Origin: Jiangella mangrovi
GTDB taxonomy: Bacteria > Actinomycetota > Actinomycetes > Jiangellales > Jiangellaceae
Reading direction: 5' to 3'
Assembly: GCF_014204975.1 (NCBI RefSeq)
Contig: NZ_JACHMM010000001.1
Coordinates: 3,906,001-3,970,000 of the forward strand
DNA length: 64,000 nt
Of the stretch, positions 60,929 to 64,000 are shown one piece after another (positions within the stretch are counted from its first letter, which is position 1; each line of letters begins with the position of its first letter). The notes beneath the pieces are model-generated. The model had not been told where the DNA came from. It saw nothing but the letters and a program-made list of their open reading frames with translations, and made no database searches. The translations under genes were made by a program, and so were the position numbers.

Positions 60929-61740
60929 GCGACGATCTCGGCCTGTTCGGCCCGGACAGCGTGAGCTGGCGGGTGCACCGCGAGCCGGTGCTGTGGCTGG
61001 CCGGGATCCGCGCGCTCTACCTGCAGGCGCTGCACCCGCGCGCCGTCGCCGGCGTCGTGCAGAACGGCGACATCCGCCGCAACTGCTGGCCGCGGCTCAT
61101 GCGCACCGCCGAGTACGTCGGCACCGTCGTCTACGGCACCTCCGAGCAGGCCGAGAAGGCCGGGCTGCGGGTACGGCGCATCCACGACCGCCTGCGCGCC
61201 CACGACCCCGCCACCGGCGAGGAGTTCCGCGTCGACGACCCGCACCTGCTGCGCTGGGTGCACGTCACCGAGGTCGAGTCGTTCGTGTCGACGGCGCGGC
61301 GGGCTCGCATCGGGCTGACCGACGAGGACATCGACCGCTACTACGCGGAGCAGACCCGCGCCGCCGCCCTGGTCGGCCTCGACCCCGCGACGGTCCCCGC
61401 CAGCGCGGCCGCCGTCGAGGAGTTCTACCGCGACCTCCGGCCCGAGCTCCGGTTCACCGCCGAGGCCCGCGACGTCGCCCGCTTCCTCACCGTGCCGCCC
61501 ATGCCCACGAAGGTGGTCGCCGTCGGGCGGCCGGCCTGGCTGGGCCTCGCGACGACGGCGTTCGCGCTGCTGCCGCGCTGGGCCCGTCGGCTCTACCGCA
61601 TGCCCGGGTTCCCGACCACGGACATCGCCGCCTCGCTCACCGTCATCGGGCTGCGCGGGGTCATCAACGCGCTGCCGGTGCGCGAGGGCCCGATCTACCG
61701 CGAGGCCATGGCCCGCGCGGACGCCGTGCGGGCCACGTAG
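60925..61740 (+). CDS. MpaB/DUF2236-type oxygenase family protein
   Basis: A 271-residue helical protein matching the latex-clearing-protein/MpaB family: 'SVSWRVHREPVLWLAGIRALYLQALHPRAVAGVVQNGD' includes the conserved His, and 'RRIHDRLRAHDPATGEEFRVDDPHLLRWVHVTEVESF' has a second His-containing segment. Related proteins carry heme or act as prenyl-pyrophosphate oxygenases. The substrate is not known. ATG 60925 overlaps the methyltransferase stop. Its 3' end overlaps the convergent methyltransferase by 46 nt. Confidence 0.87.
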   Translation: MSDDLGLFGPDSVSWRVHREPVLWLAGIRALYLQALHPRAVAGVVQNGDIRRNCWPRLMRTAEYVGTVVYGTSEQAEKAGLRVRRIHDRLRAHDPATGEEFRVDDPHLLRWVHVTEVESFVSTARRARIGLTDEDIDRYYAEQTRAAALVGLDPATVPASAAAVEEFYRDLRPELRFTAEARDVARFLTVPPMPTKVVAVGRPAWLGLATTAFALLPRWARRLYRMPGFPTTDIAASLTVIGLRGVINALPVREGPIYREAMARADAVRAT

Positions 61741-62798
61741 ACCGAGTCCAGCGGGTCGTCGGGCACGTCCCGGACGGTGACGTCGGTGAAGCCGGCGTCG
61801 GCGAGCATGCGGCGGGCGGTCTGCTCGCCCCACACGGTGCCCAGCCCGGCGCCGTCGCGCGCGAGCGACACCGTCAGGCAGTGCAGCGTGCTGACGGCGT
61901 AGAGCAGCGGCGCGAACGGGTTGCCGACGTTGTCCTCGAGGCGGCTGGACGCCTTGGTGTCCATCATGACGAAGACGCCGCCGGGCCCGAGCGCGTCGTG
62001 GACGCGCCGCAGGACGGTGGCGGGGTCGGCCTGGTCGTGCACGACGTCGAACGCGACGACCACGTCCAGCGGCGGGTCGGACGGCAGGTCGACGAGGTCC
62101 AGCGGCTCGAACGTCACGTTGTCCAGCCCCCAGCCGTCGGCCTCGGCGCGGCCGTGGTCCAGGGCGTCGCCGGCCAGGTCGTAGCCGACGAACGTCGACC
62201 GCGGATACGTCCTGGCCAGCAGGTTCGTGCTGTGCCCGGTGCCGCAGCCGATGTCGGCGACGGCGACACCGGCGGTCAGCGTGGGGGCCAGCCCGGCCGG
62301 CTCGACGATGCCGGTGATGAGCTGGTCGTCGAAGAGCCCGCGCGACATGCCGTCCATGACGGTGGTGAACTCGGGCCGGTACGCCTCGTACGGGATGCCG
62401 CCGCCGTCGCGGAACACCTGCGCGAGCGGCCCGACCTGCCGGGCGAGCAGGGTGACGACTGCGCTCATCGGCGCCAGGTCGGTGGAACCGCCGCCGGTGA
62501 GGCAGACGGCGTGCTCGGCCGGCAGCGTGTAGACGCCTCCGTCCGCGGCGTAGTCGACGATGCCGGCGGTGGTGAGCGCGCCCAGGCACTCACGCACGTA
62601 GCGCTCCTCGAGTCCGGCCCGCGCGGCCAGCTCCGCGCTGGTGCCCGGACCGGCGGCGAGCGCCGAGAACAGGCCGGTGCGCTGGCCGACGTCGATCATC
62701 AGCGTCAGCAGGCCGTCGGTGTACAGGCCGAAGAGCCGCTCGGCGAACGCCCCGACCCTGTCATCGTCGAGCTCCCCCGGTGTGAAGGACGTGGTCAT
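61695..62798 (-). CDS. SAM-dependent methyltransferase with N-terminal winged helix (Rv2258c-like)
   Basis: A 367-residue methyltransferase. Residues 10-110 are a winged-helix dimerisation domain (GTSAELAARAGLEERYVRECLGALTTAGIVDY), and the Rossmann domain follows with SAM motif VADIGCGTGHSTNLLA, then FVGYDLAGDALDHGRAE and 'DVVVAFDVVHDQADPATVLRRVHDALGPGG'. It is most like mycobacterial Rv2258c-type proteins of unknown substrate. Start ATG 62798 is at the family N-terminus (MTTSFTPGE). It is divergent from an aminotransferase gene. Confidence 0.88.
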   Translation of the reverse strand: MTTSFTPGELDDDRVGAFAERLFGLYTDGLLTLMIDVGQRTGLFSALAAGPGTSAELAARAGLEERYVRECLGALTTAGIVDYAADGGVYTLPAEHAVCLTGGGSTDLAPMSAVVTLLARQVGPLAQVFRDGGGIPYEAYRPEFTTVMDGMSRGLFDDQLITGIVEPAGLAPTLTAGVAVADIGCGTGHSTNLLARTYPRSTFVGYDLAGDALDHGRAEADGWGLDNVTFEPLDLVDLPSDPPLDVVVAFDVVHDQADPATVLRRVHDALGPGGVFVMMDTKASSRLEDNVGNPFAPLLYAVSTLHCLTVSLARDGAGLGTVWGEQTARRMLADAGFTDVTVRDVPDDPLDSVYVARTASARAMASR

Positions 62799-62855
62799 GG
62801 CTGCCCCCTCCCCCTTGCTCGCAGCGTAGACCCGCCGCCGGGCGCCGAGAAGGAC

Positions 62856-62887
62856 TTGACCCTGACACCGGTGTGAACCCTTACGGT
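62856..62887 (+). promoter_or_regulatory. Promoter region of the class IV aminotransferase
   Basis: TTGACC (62856-62861) could be a -35 box and TACGGT (62882-62887) a -10 box, 6 nt before ATG 62894, giving a leaderless mRNA. A palindrome ACACCGGTGT lies between them and may be an operator. Confidence 0.4.
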
Positions 62888-62893
62888 CGGCGC

Positions 62894-63682
62894 ATGATCG
62901 TGCATCGCAACGGGCGCGCCGCGACGGCCGACGACCTCGCGCCACTGGCCTTCGCCGGCTACGCCCACTTCACCGCCGCCCAGGTCCGCGACCGGCGGAT
63001 CCGCGGCCTCGACCTGCACCTCGAGCGGCTGCGCACCGCCTCGCTGGAGCTGTTCGGCACCGCCCTTCCTGACGACGTCGTCCGCACCCACCTGCGGACG
63101 GCGCTGGCGGCCGGACCGGCGGACGTCTCCCTGATGGCGACGGTGTACTCCGCGGCCGGCGAGTTCACGGCGGCCGACGGCGCCCTGGACCTGCTGGTGC
63201 GCACCGGCCCGCCGTTGACCGGCCCGGACAGCCCGCTCGCGCTCGCCGTCGTCGAGCACGAGCGCTACCTGCCCGCCGTCAAGCACGTCGGCGAGGTCGC
63301 CAAGACCCACGTCCTGCGCACCGCCGCGGCCGTGGGCTTCGACGACGCCGCCTTCGTGGACCGGCAGGGCCGGCTCAGCGAGGCGTCGATCTGGAACCTC
63401 GCCTTCTGGGACGGCTCGGCCGTCGTATGGCCGGTCGCCGACGTGCTCGGCGGCATCACGATGGGGATCCTGCGCCGGCAGCTGGCCGCCCGCGGGGTGC
63501 CGCAGCGCGACGCCGAAGTCCGCCCCGGTGATCTGGTGGGCCTCACCGGCGCCGTCGTCATGAACTCGTGGACGCCGGGGATCGCGGTGCACCGCATCGG
63601 CGAGGCCGCCCTGCCGGCCGCGCCGGAGTTCGTCGCCCTGCTGCACGAGGTCTACGGGGTCGAGCCGCTCACCGCACCCTGA
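62894..63682 (+). CDS. Aminotransferase class IV family protein (PLP fold-type IV)
   Basis: A 262-residue protein of the branched-chain aminotransferase/ADC-lyase fold. Early residues 'DLAPLAFAGYAHFTAAQVRDRRIRGLDLHLERLRTASLELFG' are the N-terminal domain. The PLP lysine is in VKHVGEVAKTHVLRTAAAVGFDDAAFVDRQG, and GRLSEASIWNLAFWDG and GGITMGILRRQL are the usual C-terminal motifs. The substrate is unknown. The last 31 nt overlap the convergent Asp-rich gene. Confidence 0.88.
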   Translation: MIVHRNGRAATADDLAPLAFAGYAHFTAAQVRDRRIRGLDLHLERLRTASLELFGTALPDDVVRTHLRTALAAGPADVSLMATVYSAAGEFTAADGALDLLVRTGPPLTGPDSPLALAVVEHERYLPAVKHVGEVAKTHVLRTAAAVGFDDAAFVDRQGRLSEASIWNLAFWDGSAVVWPVADVLGGITMGILRRQLAARGVPQRDAEVRPGDLVGLTGAVVMNSWTPGIAVHRIGEAALPAAPEFVALLHEVYGVEPLTAP

Positions 63683-64000
63683 CCGTCGTCGTCCCCGTCG
63701 TCATCGGAATCGTCCCCGTCGTCGTCACCGGTGTCGTCATCCCCGTCGTCATCCCCGTCGTCGTCGCCCGGGTCGTCGTCATCGTCGTCATCCTCCGTGG
63801 GGCCGCCGCCCAGGCGGATGATCACGGCGACCTCCGCCTGGGCGCCCGCGTCGGACTCGTCGGGGTTGCGCAGCGAGACGTTCAGGGTGTGCTCGCCCGA
63901 GTCGATTCCGGCGAGCGCCGCCGAGTCGGCGGTGACCTCGTACTCCTCGCCGTTGCCGGCCTCGATCGTCTCGAAGGTGCCGTTGTCGCCGTCGACGTAG
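63652..64000 (-). CDS. C-terminus of an Asp-rich exported protein (5' part outside window)
   Basis: The minus-strand frame is open from the right edge of the window to TAG at 63652-63654. The visible 115 residues begin with a beta-rich segment (YVDGDNGTFETIEAGNGEEYEVTA, then GIDSGEHTLNVSLRNPDES) like an Ig/PKD-type surface domain. They then run into a long acidic tail of DDDGDDD units and end GQGAVSGSTP. The rest is beyond the window, so the family is unknown; calcium binding by the tail is possible. Confidence 0.7.
   Translation of the reverse strand, partial: YVDGDNGTFETIEAGNGEEYEVTADSAALAGIDSGEHTLNVSLRNPDESDAGAQAEVAVIIRLGGGPTEDDDDDDDPGDDDGDDDGDDDTGDDDGDDSDDDGDDDGQGAVSGSTP

Noticed and set aside
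63731-64000. Plus-strand Ser/Pro-rich open frame at the right edge
   Set aside because: It is the complement of the Asp-rich tail. The minus-strand frame has an Ig-like domain and a proper stop.

Overview
The window is about 64 kb of very GC-rich DNA with dense gene packing, many GTG starts, short overlaps of the ATGA and GTGA type, and repeated -10 boxes (TAnnnT) lying only 6-8 nt before a GTG or ATG start, which implies leaderless mRNAs. Together with the gene order alaS-ruvX-mltG-aroE preceded by DUF948-type genes, aspS and rarA in the same neighbourhood, a perfect LexA box of the actinobacterial type, ThyX, HxlR and WYL regulators and an Rv2578c-type radical SAM protein, this points to an actinobacterial chromosome. 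A Jiangella-like or related soil genus is possible, but that is a guess. I see no phage, IS element, CRISPR array, rRNA or tRNA.

Layout. 1-4.8 kb: end of hisS, a GNAT acetyltransferase, an SOS-box-preceded radical SAM gene interrupted by a 152-residue mini-intein, then aspS. 4.8-9.8 kb: a PPOX protein, an ABC-F ATPase, a Uma2 nuclease, and an Erm-type rRNA methyltransferase preceded by a 20-codon leader peptide and a terminator-like hairpin, then a DHFR-like protein and a small membrane peptide. 9.8-19 kb: accessory metabolism with SDR and DHDPS-family enzymes, a two-domain regulator, a DegT aminotransferase with two amidohydrolase-fold proteins, thyX, and a second SDR/DHDPS pair. 19-30 kb: core genes rarA, then after an accessory insertion the block DUF948-DUF6167-like-alaS-ruvX-mltG-aroE-prepilin peptidase.

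30-45 kb: a phosphatase/polysaccharide deacetylase pair, two VWA-domain proteins, a DrrAB-type exporter with a divergent TetR regulator, an arginine deiminase with its antiporter, gnd, a membrane Ser/Thr kinase, and an HTH protein with a probable operator. 45-52 kb: an imine-reductase-like oxidoreductase with HxlR, three tandem paralogous exported proteins of unknown function, a VapC/AbrB toxin-antitoxin module, and an AraC-VOC-UvrA-like operon. 52-64 kb: a TetR-controlled three-subunit molybdenum hydroxylase, a large secreted amidase, a TetR gene with strong operator palindromes, two methyltransferases, an MpaB-like oxygenase, a class IV aminotransferase, and the C-terminus of an Asp-rich exported protein.

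The most interesting items are the intein placed exactly at the third [4Fe-4S] cysteine of a radical SAM enzyme under a LexA box; the erm leader peptide with an Arg-Pro-Arg motif and attenuator; two dispersed repeat families, one of which contributes coding sequence to a kinase; the tandem exported family; and a set of very clean operator palindromes next to regulator genes. All functions are inferred from sequence by eye. No database search was run.
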